This document shows positions 10,511 through 24,000 of a stretch of 64,000 bases of DNA, piece by piece. Each line of letters opens with the position of its first letter. The stretch's first letter is position 1. The position numbers were made by a program, and so were the translations under genes. This stretch comes from Pegea sp. RAD2-039 (taxonomy: Eukaryota > Chordata > Thaliacea > Salpida > Salpidae): NCBI GenBank assembly GCA_034620365.1, contig JAQGEQ010000171.1, positions 331,615-395,614 of the forward strand. Reading direction: 5' to 3'. The notes under the pieces were generated by a model. That model was not told the DNA's origin and searched no databases. It saw nothing but the letters and a program-made list of their open reading frames with translations.

Positions 10511-12240
10511 AAACTAAGATTTTATTTTTGGTTGATGAAAATCCTGAGCTTTTAATGAAGTAGCCTACAACAATTCAACTTTTTCCGAACTTTCAATTAT
10601 TCTTGCTTCTGTGTATAAAATTTGTTAGTATTGATTCTGGATTGTGGTTAATCTCTCTTTCTCTCAGAGGTTGATGATGGAAATTTTTAGTCGTTTAACC
10701 TCATCCAAAAATATACAAATTCATTTTGAGCAAAAAGTAAAAATTCAAAAAAACACTTCTTTGCAACATCTTCAACCAGAGTCGAGGCTTGACTACCGCA
10801 CAATTATGTCTAGAATCTACTACTAAATCTTTCTAATTAAAACTTCACCCTCCTATGACTTTTGAAGAAATACCTTTCCAGAAATATATCTCAACAAAGT
10901 ACTTCCTGTTGTAATTAGCTTACAAATACTAGATGACAGAGCCTTTTTCACCTAAAATTGAAACTTATTTTTTTTCATTTTTTCATGAGCAACTCTTTCG
11001 TTTTTATATTTGAGGATCTTTTATGAATGTCTTGATTACTTTACTCCTTTTAAAAACATCTATAATGGCATGGTTCAATTTTTTCGACAACTGAGTCAAC
11101 CGCCGCACTTTATGGGCTTGGCTAGTCACTGTGGTTTCGCAATTACTTGTCTATCTTACTTTTTTTTGGAAGATCTCTTCTCAAGCTAACATACCCAGCT
11201 ATAGTTTTGCTCTTCCTCATATTTGAAACACGTGCGTGATCCAGCTCGAAATTTGTTAAAATCATGAAGCTTGTTATTTCCACACTTAAAATAAATCCGT
11301 TCAACTCTATTCAAGCTTCTACCAGTGTGTCATCATCGAAGAGCTGGTTGTTTCACTAGGTGTCCTTTATGATGAAGCCAAAGTTTTATTCTTTGACGAC
11401 CGTTGCCATAATCCATCTATAAATAATCTCTAATCCCGAAATACACTTGTCTAAGAAACAAGTAAAAGCTTTCTTCTAGCGACGCCACTCTTTTGCTACC
11501 GACGGCTTATCCGAGTTTATAAGCATTATTTTAGGCTCAAACAGCTTATCAATTTGTATATTAAAAAAAACTATAATATATACTGTTGCATACAAAACTT
11601 CATAACTGTCGCTGAACTTTAACTGCACTCCAATAACTAGCCAAGACTACTATTAACAATTTGGCCCCAAAAAGATAGCAGGATAACATGTAATGTTAAT
11701 AACTTCTTACAAAAGCTTTTTTTTATTATAAAATACATCCCACAGCAACCTAGATGTAGATCACACAGTTATGCCTGCTCTAGAATGACATTTACATATG
11801 CGGTAAAATAACCTTCTGTTATACAGTTCAAATAAACCATATTCATGTAAAGATTTAAGTGGAGTTCAAAAACGACTTTAAAAATTGATTCTAACATAAA
11901 TTGATAAGCAAGTGACTGTAAGAATATTTTCTAAATGGAAGCTAGTACTAAGCTTGTCGAAGTCCGTTTATATGCAGATAATTTTAACAAAAAGATTATA
12001 TTTAAAAAACTTTTATAAAAAAATCAGTTTTCAACTGACTGCAGAGATAAAACTGACTTGAAAAAAATGAAAAAGCTAAAAAGATTTCAAAAGATATATG
12101 CTTTGAATTCACGTTGAAGTTCTTTTAATACCAACAACCCCACCATAAATATAAAGTTAATTTTACACCAACTCAATTTTCTAAAAATGTCTGCAACTTA
12201 TCAAGAAAAAATGAAAATTATACAATAAGGTTTTGAATAA
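10510..12240. other. Gene-free stretch
   Basis: No gene recognised. Short open frames (for example 10644-10826) have no neighbouring exons and no family resemblance. The base composition of 11000-11500 is less AT-rich than intergenic DNA nearby and may be more of the decayed LINE, but I could not confirm this by reading motifs. Confidence 0.4.
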
Positions 12241-12249
12241 TTTAATTTT

Positions 12250-13426
12250 TCAAACAGTTTCCAGTTTCATTTGTTTTTTGCAATCTTCTTCAACCACTTC
12301 AAGCTGTGAGTAAGCTCTCTTTTCATGTTTTTCGACATTTTTTCCGAAATTCTTGTAGTAAGAAGAAACATTTTGCTGGATATCAGCAGATGAAAATTTA
12401 ATTGATGAAGCAAAGGAATCCAAAGCTTCATCAACTTTTTGAACCGACCAATCAGAAGTTGTGAAGACGTATTCAGATAAGACATACTGATCTTCCTTTG
12501 CAGATAACACTAACAAGACTTCTTCACTTGTAGACTTCCATGATTTGAAGCAACAATCCACCATCATAAAATTTGAAGGGAGATCAACCGTAAACTTCTC
12601 ACTCAAGTTACTTTCGTTAACTGAAAAAACTCGAAATACTGAAGACTGCACACAAGACACAACCACCAAATTGCTGTTGTTACACGCCTTCAATAGAGTT
12701 GGCGGAGTTTTGAACAAGTCGTTATTCATCAAATCAAAACTGGCCAATTCTTTTCCAGTTAGTAATTCCCACAGTTTAAGACTGCCGTCACCAGATGTCG
12801 AAAGAAGATTCTTTCCGTTGCACACCGGCAAAATTTTGCATACAAACTCTGTATGCCCCATGCAGAATGACTCAATGACGTATGGATGATTTAAAACACT
12901 AACACGAATCTTTTCATCGCGATCGCACGTGATTACATGATCACGTGTGCAAGCTACATCAAGAAGCATGGAAATGTGTCCGATAACAGGAAGATTTGTG
13001 TCTTCTTTTTTATCTACAGATAACAGAGAAAATTAAAAAAATTAATTTAGTAAAACTAATCATATATCTAGTAAACTCACCTTCACTTAAAATGTCATAA
13101 ATATAAACATTCCCGCATCTATCAGCAACAATTACTTTGGTTTCATCGTGATCAAAAGCAAAACTTGATGAACATCTTTTTAGATTTATAACTTTTAACT
13201 TCGTGAAATTTCTACTTTCAACCTTCCAAATTACCAGCTTCTTATCAGTATATAATAATCCAAATAAATTATAGCTAATTGAAAATTGAGCATTTTGAAA
13301 ACCCTTATCATCATCAAGTTCTTGAATAATTTCTGAATTAACATTCGGAGTAAAATAGATTTTGTTGGTAGTGACAACAACAGCACATGAAGGACTTAAT
13401 ACAAGTTTTGTCATTTTATTTAGCAT
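12250..13426 (-). CDS. WDR4: WDR4/Trm82-like subunit of tRNA m7G46 methyltransferase
   Basis: Two exons (13426-13081, 13013-12250) with a 67-bp intron join in phase to 369 residues. The core reads IGHISMLLDVA, TCDRDEKIRVS, PYVIESFCMGHTEFV, then SGDGSLKLWE. This order is the hallmark of WDR4, the non-catalytic WD40 partner of METTL1 that makes N7-methylguanosine at tRNA position 46. The family is usually about 400-450 residues, so the length fits. The C-terminus is lysine- and glutamate-rich. A second ATG five codons in (MTKLVLS) may be the true start. It lies 8 bp downstream of the FAM204A-like stop on the same strand. Confidence 0.92.
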
Positions 13427-13434
13427 CAGCTATT

Positions 13435-15083
13435 TTACATATTACTTTTAGTCTCCCACTTTTGTTTGGTTTCAAACCTATAAAAGCAAAATAATTACAT
13501 TTTAATTTCATCAACAAAAAACATTTATAAGAAAATAATGTTATAAAAAAGACCTTAAAATTTAATATTAGCAATTTGTATTGTAAAATATCATAAAAAG
13601 TAAACGCTGAAAAACGTTAATAGAAATTCATTTTTTAACTTGCTTTACAATGCAAGAGTAAATATATGAATTCATAAACAAATTATTAAATTAACAAAAA
13701 GAATTAAAAAGAAACAAAACTATTATCAAAAGTGATTTTGCAACAAGTTTATCAATAATAAAAATGAACGACTCTTGGTAAGACCAAATAGTAGTCTGTA
13801 AGCCCCTACACCACGTCAAGGTTGTCGCTCAAAGTAGGGGTAGATCAAGAAGATTCATCATATTTTTAAACTAAATATAATAACTAGAGAAGTATCAACT
13901 TTCTGCTTCTATTAAAACAATTCTTACGTCCAATGAAGCTTTTTCTTTCTTTTATGAAGTTTTTTTCGTTTGAACTCTTTTTCTTTATGAAAATCTTCAG
14001 TCATTTTTCTTTTTCTTAATATTTCAATTTCTTCCATTGCAGCTATTTGATCACTATAATCAGAAGCTAGTTGATACTTCCCTTTTTTCAAAGATTGCTC
14101 CAAAAGCATTTCTAATTTTTTCTTTTAAAAAAAAATCATCATTATGACAATTATTCTACAATTTATAAAACGACTGAGTTAATATTATTTAGTATTATTC
14201 AAACATTTTTATTCACTATTAGTTTTGAAACTATATTAAAAATATGAAAAAGCTTATATCAATAAAGTTAAAATATATTTTATATAATAAATAAATATAA
14301 AAAACTTTAATACAAATTATCTAAACTTTAAAATCAGTTAATAATTAAAAAAAACAAAAAAATTAAATATATTGATTCTTATAATAGCAAAGTATAGTTT
14401 TGATGAATTCATTAAAATCAAATCAATTAGCATAAAAATCTAAAAACCTGTTTTAATTGAAGTTCAATTCCATCTGTAGAAGTTGAAGCTTTATCTCCAA
14501 TTTGTTCAACAATTTTTTGATTTATTGTTGTACTTTAAAAAAATAAAAAAATATTCTAAAACATTAAAATTTATTTTGGTTTATTTTGAAACTTTTTAAT
14601 AATGAACAAAATTCTTAAATGAGGCCATAACAATAGTTAAGAAAAATTATATTTGATGAATTAGTTAGTAATATATTTTATAAAATAGAACAAAAAACAT
14701 TTAGACAATTATTTAATAAAACAATCTTACTTTTTAGAGCTATTTAATTTTTGCTTTTCAGGCCAATCAAGTACTTTTTTCTTGGGCACAGTTTTTATAC
14801 TTTCTTTATTTTCATGAGACAGCTTTACCACATGCTAAAAAAAAATTAACAATAATAACAGAGTCACAAGAATTAATTAAATAAAAAAATTAATTATGAA
14901 ATATTGACTAGGTTATAATTACTATAAATTTTTAGCTTATACAAAGTAGATTATTTTGAAAATTACATCCAGAAACTTCTTTTTTGCACAATCATTTAAC
15001 AAAATATTGTCGTCTTCTTCTTCTGTATCACTACCAGATGTTGAAGAAATATCTTCATCTTTTAATCTACCACTAAAAAACAT
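13435..15083 (-). CDS. FAM204A: FAM204A-like protein
   Basis: Exons 15083-14967, 14834-14731, 14532-14448, 14121-13928 and 13477-13435 join in phase to 180 residues. The start MFFSGRLKDED, followed by an acidic stretch, resembles the MWSG start and acidic N-terminus of human FAM204A. The middle LLEQSLKKGKYQLASDYSDQ matches its helical repeat, and the end KLHWTFETKQKWETKSNM matches the conserved C-terminal motif. The last exon has only 14 codons including the stop. The molecular role of the family is not known to me. It is shorter than the human protein (about 233). It is probably the upstream member of a two-gene unit with WDR4. Confidence 0.85.
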
Positions 15084-15687
15084 TCTCATAGTAATATTTA
15101 ACATGGTTTGATAAAACTTTAACCATTTGGATACAGTGATGCCAAACAAAAAAATAAATTTATTATTTAATTTTGAACTTAATTTAAAGAAAAATAAAAC
15201 TATATTAAGTTGAGCTTGAATAAACTATTTTTTGAAAAATTTCTTCTGTAAACAATAAAAAAGTTATAATCATTAAAATTTTTTAATATAGGTACTTTGC
15301 TGCACGTATTTGTACGTCTACTGAGTTTCATCCACCATCAAATAAATACATTATCTCCCTAAAATTCTTATTCGACTTGAAGACTTATTTGACAACTCTT
15401 GATTCATCTCTTCATATAATCGACCCGAATAGCTAATGGGTCCACCTAAAACGCTAATGGACTAGTGAGCTAATATTACAATTTAAAACTTGTAACACGA
15501 AATGAGTTCAGACCTTGCTCTATAAAGAAACTCAGACCTTGGTCTCTCATTTCAAACTTTTTAATCATCATCATAAGAACTTAAATGTTTTGCTTAAAAA
15601 TGACCGCTTGGAAAACCTTTAGAAATAATTAATAATATTCACTCTAGCTATGAGATTTAAATAGTAGTAGTATAATAATTTATATAT
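15084..15687. other. Intergenic stretch
   Basis: Upstream of the FAM204A-like start. AT-rich, with no recognisable exon. An in-frame ORF extension upstream of 15083 exists (to 15149), but the ATG at 15083 matches the family start better. Confidence 0.45.
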
Positions 15688-15719
15688 ATAATTTACATAA
15701 ATAACTCTCGACAATAGTT
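15688..15719. repeat. 32-bp direct repeat, left (likely target-site duplication)
   Basis: Identical over 32 bp to 16335-16366. The two copies exactly bracket a 5'-truncated LINE end, which is what target-primed reverse transcription leaves behind. Confidence 0.85.
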
Positions 15720-16334
15720 TAAATAGTAGTAATACAATTTATTTATTTCAATAAATGTGAAGGAAGGTGCCTGAAGAGAGCACATCCCGCTAACACACAT
15801 TCTCACAAACAATATCTATCAAGTTAGAAATATAGGAACAAAAAGATGTAACACATGGCATTTCAGTAATCCTCAAGGCAAACAACAGTGAAAAATTGAA
15901 AAAAAGTTAAAGGTATAAAAAATAGAAAACAATTGCAGTTTAGAAATGACAAGGTTGGCAATATTATAACGGTTCAATTGCTGCTTGAACAACACGAGTG
16001 ATTCTGATATGACAATGTCTGATGGCAGCTGGTTCCAAGTACTAATAATTGTGCGGTATGAGAAAAAAATTTGCTCTGATTAATGTACCCGGTGATATGG
16101 GTTTATTAGGATGTTATGTGTCGTCTGAGTTGATATAACTTGAGGAAAGGACTAATAGAAAAGAAATCATCAAACTTAAGGTCAATTAAATTGTGAATAA
16201 TTAAAAAAATAAGAATTAAGTCGTATTTAATTCGTCGAATTCCAAAATATTTAAATTTAAGAAGCTAAGAAGATGTTTATAACTATCGTATTTAATATTA
16301 AGTTTCTTGCATACCAATGATAATTTTGATGATA
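15720..16334 (-). mobile_element. 5'-truncated CR1/Jockey-like LINE (3' end only)
   Basis: The reverse complement matches the 3' part of the element at 39990-40570. Shared blocks include ATACGATAGTTATAAACATC, TCAAGTTATATCAACTCAGA, the region encoding FSNRTI-STWNQLP-like sequence, and TCAGGCACC close to the 3' tail. It ends at the left in an AAAT-type tail. It carries no complete gene. The 32-bp direct repeats on both sides show that it inserted as a unit. Confidence 0.85.
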
Positions 16335-16366
16335 ATAATTTACATAAATAACTCTCGACAATAGTT
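16335..16366. repeat. 32-bp direct repeat, right (likely target-site duplication)
   Basis: Partner of 15688-15719. Joining the flanks through one copy would give the uninterrupted pre-insertion site. Confidence 0.85.
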
Positions 16367-18034
16367 GGAATAAGAGGCTTTCTGTGCTGATGATGAAATA
16401 TCACACAGCTCTACTTTTGTTGGAAATTTCATCAGGAAATGTTCGCAAATGGCCAGAGAAGAATCGTTGTGATCCGCATCTGAGCACTTGTTTAAGATAT
16501 TAGTGAAAAATTAATCATTAACTGGAAAGTAGACAACGAGACAAATAAAGTTTGTTTCATATTTATCAAAAATATAATTAATGAATGTTGAATTCAACTC
16601 TTGTAGTTCTGAACTTTTGCAATATAATTTATGGCTGTTATTGTTGGGATCACGCCACTAAAAAAGCTCTACTATTCAACAAAGCTTTTTTTACGTGATT
16701 CAAGGTTACAAAAGTCACTATCAATTTATCAGCTCTGTAAGCTGAAGCAACAAATTATTGCACTACTTTTTTCAGCCTCATTTTTGGGTGAGCTAGTGTA
16801 CCAAAGAGTAGGTGAAAAGAAGCTTAAAGCTAAACTTCCCTTTTACCCATGGGATTTAATTCTCCCACTTTAGATTCGATGACTTGAAGTCAACGAAATG
16901 TAGGTTTCTGCTTGAGTTTACTCCTAGTCTTTGCTTCTGCCGAAGAAACCACGCGCTAGTGGCACTATTTATATATGGCAGGAAAAATACGTCCCGCACT
17001 TGTTATCTTAGTCGACAACCTAGCACACAAACCTCAATGGAGTTGAAGCTAACCGACTTTACCACTCATTCATTTCGTCGCCTTAATTGCATAATAACAA
17101 ATATCTAAAAGCTTCTGTTTTCAAATAGCTGCCTAAAATATTATTTGTATAATATCGACTAATCAAATAATAGTATAAAGTAGTTACCATTCGAAGAAAG
17201 TACAAAGCTCTTCTTAATCATACTAAACAATTGAAATAGGAAACGAAATAGGAAAACCTTGAGCGGAATACAGGGCTAGGAGAAAAACGAATGAAGAAAA
17301 AATGAGAAACTTTGACTTTATATTTCTTAGAGCTTTCATTATGCGATTTATAAGAAGCATCCACAATTGAACAAGTTTCTGGGACATAAAAGTATACTAG
17401 AGGGGTGATTTTTAATTTGCTTCTTTTACAAATATATCCTTTCTATAAATATATAAGAATAATGTAAATGAGACAACGTGCCAGCAAACCAGAAAATGAT
17501 GCAAGTATTTACAAATAAATCGAAGAAACAAAACAATTTAATTCTTCGTGATCTGCTGAATGGTCAAAAAACATCTCGATGAGTTCAAAGCAAACTGTTG
17601 GAATACAAACAAAATGACAAGTTTCATCAAACTTTATAAGAAAGTTGAATGAAAATCATAGCTACTGTATTTAAACGCGAAAGTCCATTAAGGACCAAAA
17701 GAGAATAAAATAAAGAGGTTCATTTGTAAATTAATTAAAATAAAGAAAAATAAATCGACTGCAACAAGCAGGTTTGCTTGTCGGTTGTGCAACTTCGTCA
17801 ACTGTGAGAGGTAAGATTCTTCTTGAAAAGATTTGAATTCCAATTCACACTTATCCTTTCTTTTTTCATAAAATTTTGTTCAGAATCCAGACAAAATCTG
17901 AAAAATCTCAGAGTTGATTAAATCGAAGTTGTCGCGATATAAACAATTTCAAATCAGCCAGATTCTTCCATTTAAAATAGAGTCAGTATTGTGATTAAAA
18001 AAACTGGAACTTTTCAGACTTTTAAAAAGTTGAA
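16367..18034. other. Gene-free stretch 3' of the FAM193 gene
   Basis: Two short plus-strand open frames (16631-16873 and 16884-17108) are less AT-rich than the surroundings and may be a decayed mobile element. The second contains FTTHSFRR, vaguely like the H-x-x-R motif of tyrosine recombinases, but that is too little to call. The rest shows nothing recognisable. Confidence 0.35.
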
Positions 18035-21000
18035 TCATAAAGAAGATGAGAGGGTATCAACTAACTTTTTAAAGCGCTCTACTTGAACATCGGCTGGATC
18101 CATGTCTTTAAAATCCTCTTCAGAGATCTCACGAGGTAGAAATATAGTAAGAGCCTCTTCTAAAGTCATCAACTCTCCTTTATTTTTCTTCTTCTGTTTC
18201 CGGTTCGTCTTCCTCCGATTGTCACTGTTACAAATAGAAGGTGAGAAGATGAATCTAGGAAGAGGTGGGCAGCAGACTTGTCTTTTTCCGGAGTTGATGC
18301 TTCACTTGTTTGATGATGTTCACCGGAAGCTGATCGCTCCGGCGTTCTCGATCGCGCTTCTTCACGTGACTTCAGATCTACATGTTCAGCCGAATTCTTG
18401 AAAGGAGAAAAGGGAATTGCTTGATGCTTTTTGTTTTCGACCTCACAATCAGTGATAAAGTTAGTGCGATAGGAGCCGCGCAACAAGAAGCGCCGATCGC
18501 GGAGCTCTTGTTCTGTCAATTTCACCGCTTGGTGGCACTGAAGATGAAGAAGATTTTCATGCTCAACATCTTCATGAATTGGTTCGCGCTGATAGAAGGT
18601 CTGAGTTATGTCAAGAGTGTATTCGTCGAAATCACTGTAAGAAGGATTTGAGTGGATCAAGTCCTTGTGAAGAATGATCGAACTGTCACTGGAGGCCGGT
18701 ATGTGTGGTTCACATGATAAGACAGATTCTTCATTCTCATTGGCTAGCTCACAGTTTATAGAAGGAAGTTCACTTCCGGTGTTACTACTAGCAACCTCGC
18801 TGGGAGATCGCGTCTTTTTCTTTTTCTTCTTTTTATTTCCAAGTTTTTCTCCATCACTCTCAGTGCCATTTTTTGCTACCGGTTGCTGTTTCCGGTTCTT
18901 CTGTCGTTGTTTCTTCCCTACAACTTTCTTGTCGTCTTCACCACCTTCGATATACACTAATAACTCGTCGACGGACAGTTGTGGCGTCTCCCGCATTTCC
19001 ACGGACAACTTGCGGTCCACATTCTTTACTCGAACATCAGGCGAGTGCGAGATGGACGCATCTCTACCTGATGTGACGTCACTATCCACATGTTGGTTCT
19101 TACTCTCTGCATAATAGCGACAAATTACAAACAAGCACAAAGCAAGCTCTTGATTTGATTACCTTGTACATCTCTCGGAGTCTTTTTGTTTTTATTCAAC
19201 TTCCGCCGCAAGCGATCTCTCATTTCTGGATAGTTTTTACTAGTTGGAGCTTGCTGAGGGGTCCCGTTACCGAAGAACTCGCAGTAGCAACAATTGCAGT
19301 ATTTGCAGTTGCTGTCAGCCGATCCATTCTTACTTCCATTACTGTTGGCTGCATCGTGATGTTGTGATGGTTGTTGATGATGGTTGTGAGGCATACCGCT
19401 CTCTACAATTTCAATAAGTTACACAACAGAAGTAGGAAGATTTAATGACTTACGATTCATTGGATGTTGGAATTGCTGCTGGCACTGATCGACAGTAGGT
19501 GGTTCGTGTCTGAGAGGCGGAGGTTCGCGCTGATGTGAAGCTATTAGCGATTTGTCAACTTTGCTATGAATTTGTGGATTCCACGGAGTTTTGGCTTCCT
19601 TCACTAATTTCGAGTCATCAGCAAGTCGCCCGTTAGATTGATTTGATGCTAGACTCTTGAATGTGGTTTCTAAGTGGTGGTCAGGTGATGTTTGAGCGTT
19701 GAAACACTGTTTCATGTGTGGTTGGCATGGTACCGGACCAGTTATTGGCGCTGTTGTCTTCTGATTGACAGCAATGGTGACAACAGCTGTCCGGCTGACA
19801 GGGGTTGTGTTGTAATTACGATTCATCGAGTTGTTTTGAAGTTGCAACGTTTGTAGCTGTTGATTTGCTCGGTTGGTGTTGCTAGGCAACGGGTTTCGCG
19901 TACTCCTTGACAATTTACTTTGTGGTCGTAATTTTTTGCGGCGGTTTGGAATCGACCCAGCTGAAGGGCTGGTCACACAAGAATGTTGAAGTTGTTGGTT
20001 GCTCATAGTAACTGAGTGAGGAGAAATGAAGTTGCTGGTTTGATCTACAGTTGACCCTAGAAAGAACACCAGTTGTCAAATAAGATTTGACTGAAATTAG
20101 ATAAGGAGATACTAACCGCTACTTCTTGTAGAAGCGTGTATGTTGAACTGGTTGGTGGTAAAGTCCCACTGGTGCGGATTTACCATCGAATTAGTAACAG
20201 GCTGGTTACTACATGGTGCCGTCGAATGTTGGACTGGAATTTCGACAAGTTCAAACATCAGATGAAATGGAAAAGAAGTTGAAACCTGAAGGCGATTGAA
20301 GCCCAAAAGAATGATAGTTGATTGAATTAGATATCCTAGGATCAGGTAAAGAGCTAGCATGAAAACGGAAGTCTTTCTTTGAGGCATCATCAAATGAATG
20401 AGAGCATGTAGTAATCGTTGTGTTGTCGTTTGCAGCTGTCACTGTACCTGTAAAATATTACCGCTAAATGAAAGTAGAGAGTCAAATCTAGAATTGCATA
20501 CAATGACTCATAGAAGAAGAGATGCAAGAAGACATCATCGTAATTGCAGTTGGTTCAAATTTTCTGCTAACTGAAGAATTTTCCGAAAAGATGTTGTTAT
20601 CTTTGTTTTCTCTGAATATTTTCATGATAGATTTGGAAATAATTTAAATCATCAAAAACTAACTGAATATTGTTGACAGTTGGATTAAAGATGTAATGAG
20701 TTTCACCATCGTCATACAAATGATGATGTTGGCGATCACCACTTGTATGTTCACACCTTGATGACGTCACGTGATTTGTATTGTTAAAGTAACGATGAAA
20801 TGATCCCGGAGTAATCCCACCACTGGATGAATTGACATTATTCCAGCCCTAAAACGTAACTGGTCAATTACAAATGGAAATATAGAAGAGATGATATCAG
20901 TTGACTTTTCATATATTTGATGTGAAGTTGATACACAAGCAGGCCTATCAGTAAATTCTTTCTCTCTAGTTACTGTTGTATTGAATCATTTCAGATTAAT

Positions 21001-24000
21001 CACTATTTGAACTTCATACTTTTTTAGAAGGAAATTTAAGTTTTATTTTTGTTTCGGGCTATTTTGTTAAAAACGTTACAAATTTGTAAGGAATTTTTAT
21101 CTAATAATCTGAAGTTATAAAAGAGAAGAGAATTTATTTATGAAAGTAACACAGACTTATTACAAATAACGAGATGAGACAACAACTTTAACGAGTTTTC
21201 AGTTAGTGATTTTCAGGTGATTAAGAATATCTATTTTTAACATAAACAACAATTTTTGAAATTCAAGAAAATTTTTTGGTATTTAAGCAAAAAAAACAAT
21301 TCAGAAATCAAAACCACCGGTTGTTCTTCAGTTTCAGCTGTTCAAATTTTAATTATGTATGTTAGCTGTTTGCTTGAAGCTGTTTAAAATTGCAATAAAT
21401 GGCACAAAGCAGCACTTTAACCAAAGCTAATATTAAACTCAGCTATCTGCTGCCTTAAAAAAGAATAAATGCAATTTTCAAGTCGAGAAAAACTTTGTAG
21501 ACACTAAACTGAAAACTTGAAATTTGTCAGTGAAAAATATACACAAGAGCAAAGATTTAAACAAGATAACAACTGGCAGATAGAAGAACAAATGATTATT
21601 TGATTCAAGCTACTAATTAAATAAGCAAATTGATAAAAAGTAATAAAATTGGAACAATTTGAGAAAGTTTAAAAATAACCGTTGAAAAATAGAAATTGCA
21701 GAATAATACAGACAATGCTTTGATTGAATTCGTAGAATTAACTAAAATCAGTTTGAAACACTGCAGCTTATCGTGAAGTAAAATCATTTTGTTTACAGAC
21801 CTTTTCGATTAGAATATCTTCAGTATCAACGTTTATTTACTCACTTTTTATCAAATATCATTTCTCACTGGAATCTTGAACAAAAATTAGTAAAAAGAGC
21901 AGATGAGCAACCTGTGTAAGCTGAATCTAAATCATCTGACATCTCTACTTATACTCCCTACTATTTATTGCACAAAAGATTTGATGCATGTTTCCTGTTT
22001 TCTTAATGTCATAATTCAAAATCTCAATAAAAATGAGATCGAAGTAATTTGCTTGACAAGACACCACTACCAAGTTCTTTACTTATTTTTGTTATATTAC
22101 GTTTTGGAGTCACAGTTTATATTTCACTTGTGCTTCTGCAGTGATTCTACTTTTCCTAAATGGTACTTTTAAACCTTTTTAATATCTTTTCCCTCATATT
22201 GTTTTGTTCGCTATAAGAACTGTATAATTGGTTACTTGCAGCTTAGCGTTAAATCAAATAAATCTATGAAAATAATGTGACTCTAATATTTGTTTAATTA
22301 GTTTGTTAAAAATGTTAAACTTGATTAAGATATCGTGAAAAGAACACGTGACTAGAAAACGTAAGAACAAAATTCACTTGTTGACTGCTTGGCCAATCGT
22401 TGATGTAGTTGTTGTGATTGTTACAAAACTTCTTCTTGCTAGATTTGTAAGTAGAATCTTGTAGCCAGTTGTCAGTACAGTTGTCAGTAAACGGACGATG
22501 AGAAAAAGCAACTGAATCATTGTAACGGTTCTTTAAAGAGTTGGCCATCTCAGATGAAGCTTTCATATTAAATTGTGATGGATTAAAACTTTCTTGTGTC
22601 ATATTCATGTCTACAAATGGATGTTCTCGCTTCTGCAAGACAAAGAAGACATAGAGAGTGGTTAATAATTGAAACAATTGATCAATTTACGACAAAAACT
22701 TCACACAAGAACTGAAACAGCAAATATTGTATCAAATGATGGGTTAAAATAAGAAGAGAGAAATACTAAGTAGAGAAATAAAAACTATCTTAGTTTGATT
22801 TGCAGCTGATGTAACCTGTGAGCAGTTTTGAAGATGTTTGCAACAAAATGTTTATATTTGAGAATTTTGTTAACATTGTATGACCTGCTTCGGCCGAGAA
22901 CGGCCATGCTGTAAACCAGGGCAGAATTTATGGAGATCCAGATGTTACCCATACAGCAACATTTTCTTGTTGCAAACATGTGTCCGCCCAGTCTCAAACC
23001 CGGGGTATTCCGCGTGTTAGGCGGGCGTGGTGACTGCTATACTACGTGTGGTATAAAAGAATATTTTGCCGCTGACGTAAATGCTTTAAACGTCATTCTC
23101 TTATATGCGGTTGTCATTTGGTAATAGACCGGCTGTGGGTAGCGTGTATCGTTGGTATAATTATCGTCGTTGTCAGTCGCCTTAATAATTTGTATAAAGC
23201 TCGATATAACGAGTCATTATTAGTAAACTATGAAGAAGGACATTTGAGAATAAGAGGTTTTAAAAATTAAGCAACAAAATATGTTACATACAAGTCACGT
23301 GACAATTGATTTATCAAATAACATGGTTGATGGCATATAAGTGAACGAATCAAGTTGAGATAGTACAAACCTCAAAGCGAGAACTTTCTACATTCGTGTC
23401 ACATCGAGCGTTGGAACCACGTGGACATTTGTTCAACGGGGCGTCTTGATCACTTATATCTGCTTCTTTTTGATGGAATAGTAGGCTTCGTGTATTTGCA
23501 CACGCATTAAAGGTGAACTAAAGATAAAAAAAAAATTATAAAATTGTAATTTATTGATAATTAGCTGCTTGTGAATCAAGCAGAAGATAAGCAGTTAGTA
23601 GATCAAGTAAAATCGATGACAGTTTTTAGAAAATAAATTCAAATTTAAATAATTCATCGCAAACAGAACGAGCTTCAATTGTTGAAGTTTTTCTATTTTC
23701 TATAAAATACTGAGAATTAGAAGCACCTCTGTATCACTCATCCTAGTGTGGAAGGCTTGAGAGTAATTATGATCACCACCGGAGGAAGCTCGATGATTCT
23801 TCTTCCTAGTTTTCACCCGTTTATGCCTAAATATAGAAGTTTTCTACATTAGATACTACAGACATCATTTGCTGCCAGTAAACAAACGTCGAAGCACAGA
23901 TACTTGGACATCAACTCACCGCAAAGGTGTGCTTTTAAGTGAAGATGAGGTAGAACGTGATTTATCATCGGATGTTGTAAACATATTCACTTGTGATGTA

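Noticed and set aside
16631-17108. Possible tyrosine-recombinase relic (FTTHSFRR)
   Set aside because: One short H-x-x-R-like motif with no other conserved block. Too weak to annotate.
18102-19114. Plus-strand open frames opposite FAM193 exons 19-22
   Set aside because: They are antisense shadows of well-supported minus-strand exons with family motifs.
21903-22172. Plus-strand 89-residue frame inside a FAM193 intron
   Set aside because: No family resemblance and no exon partners. An ordinary chance frame in intronic sequence.
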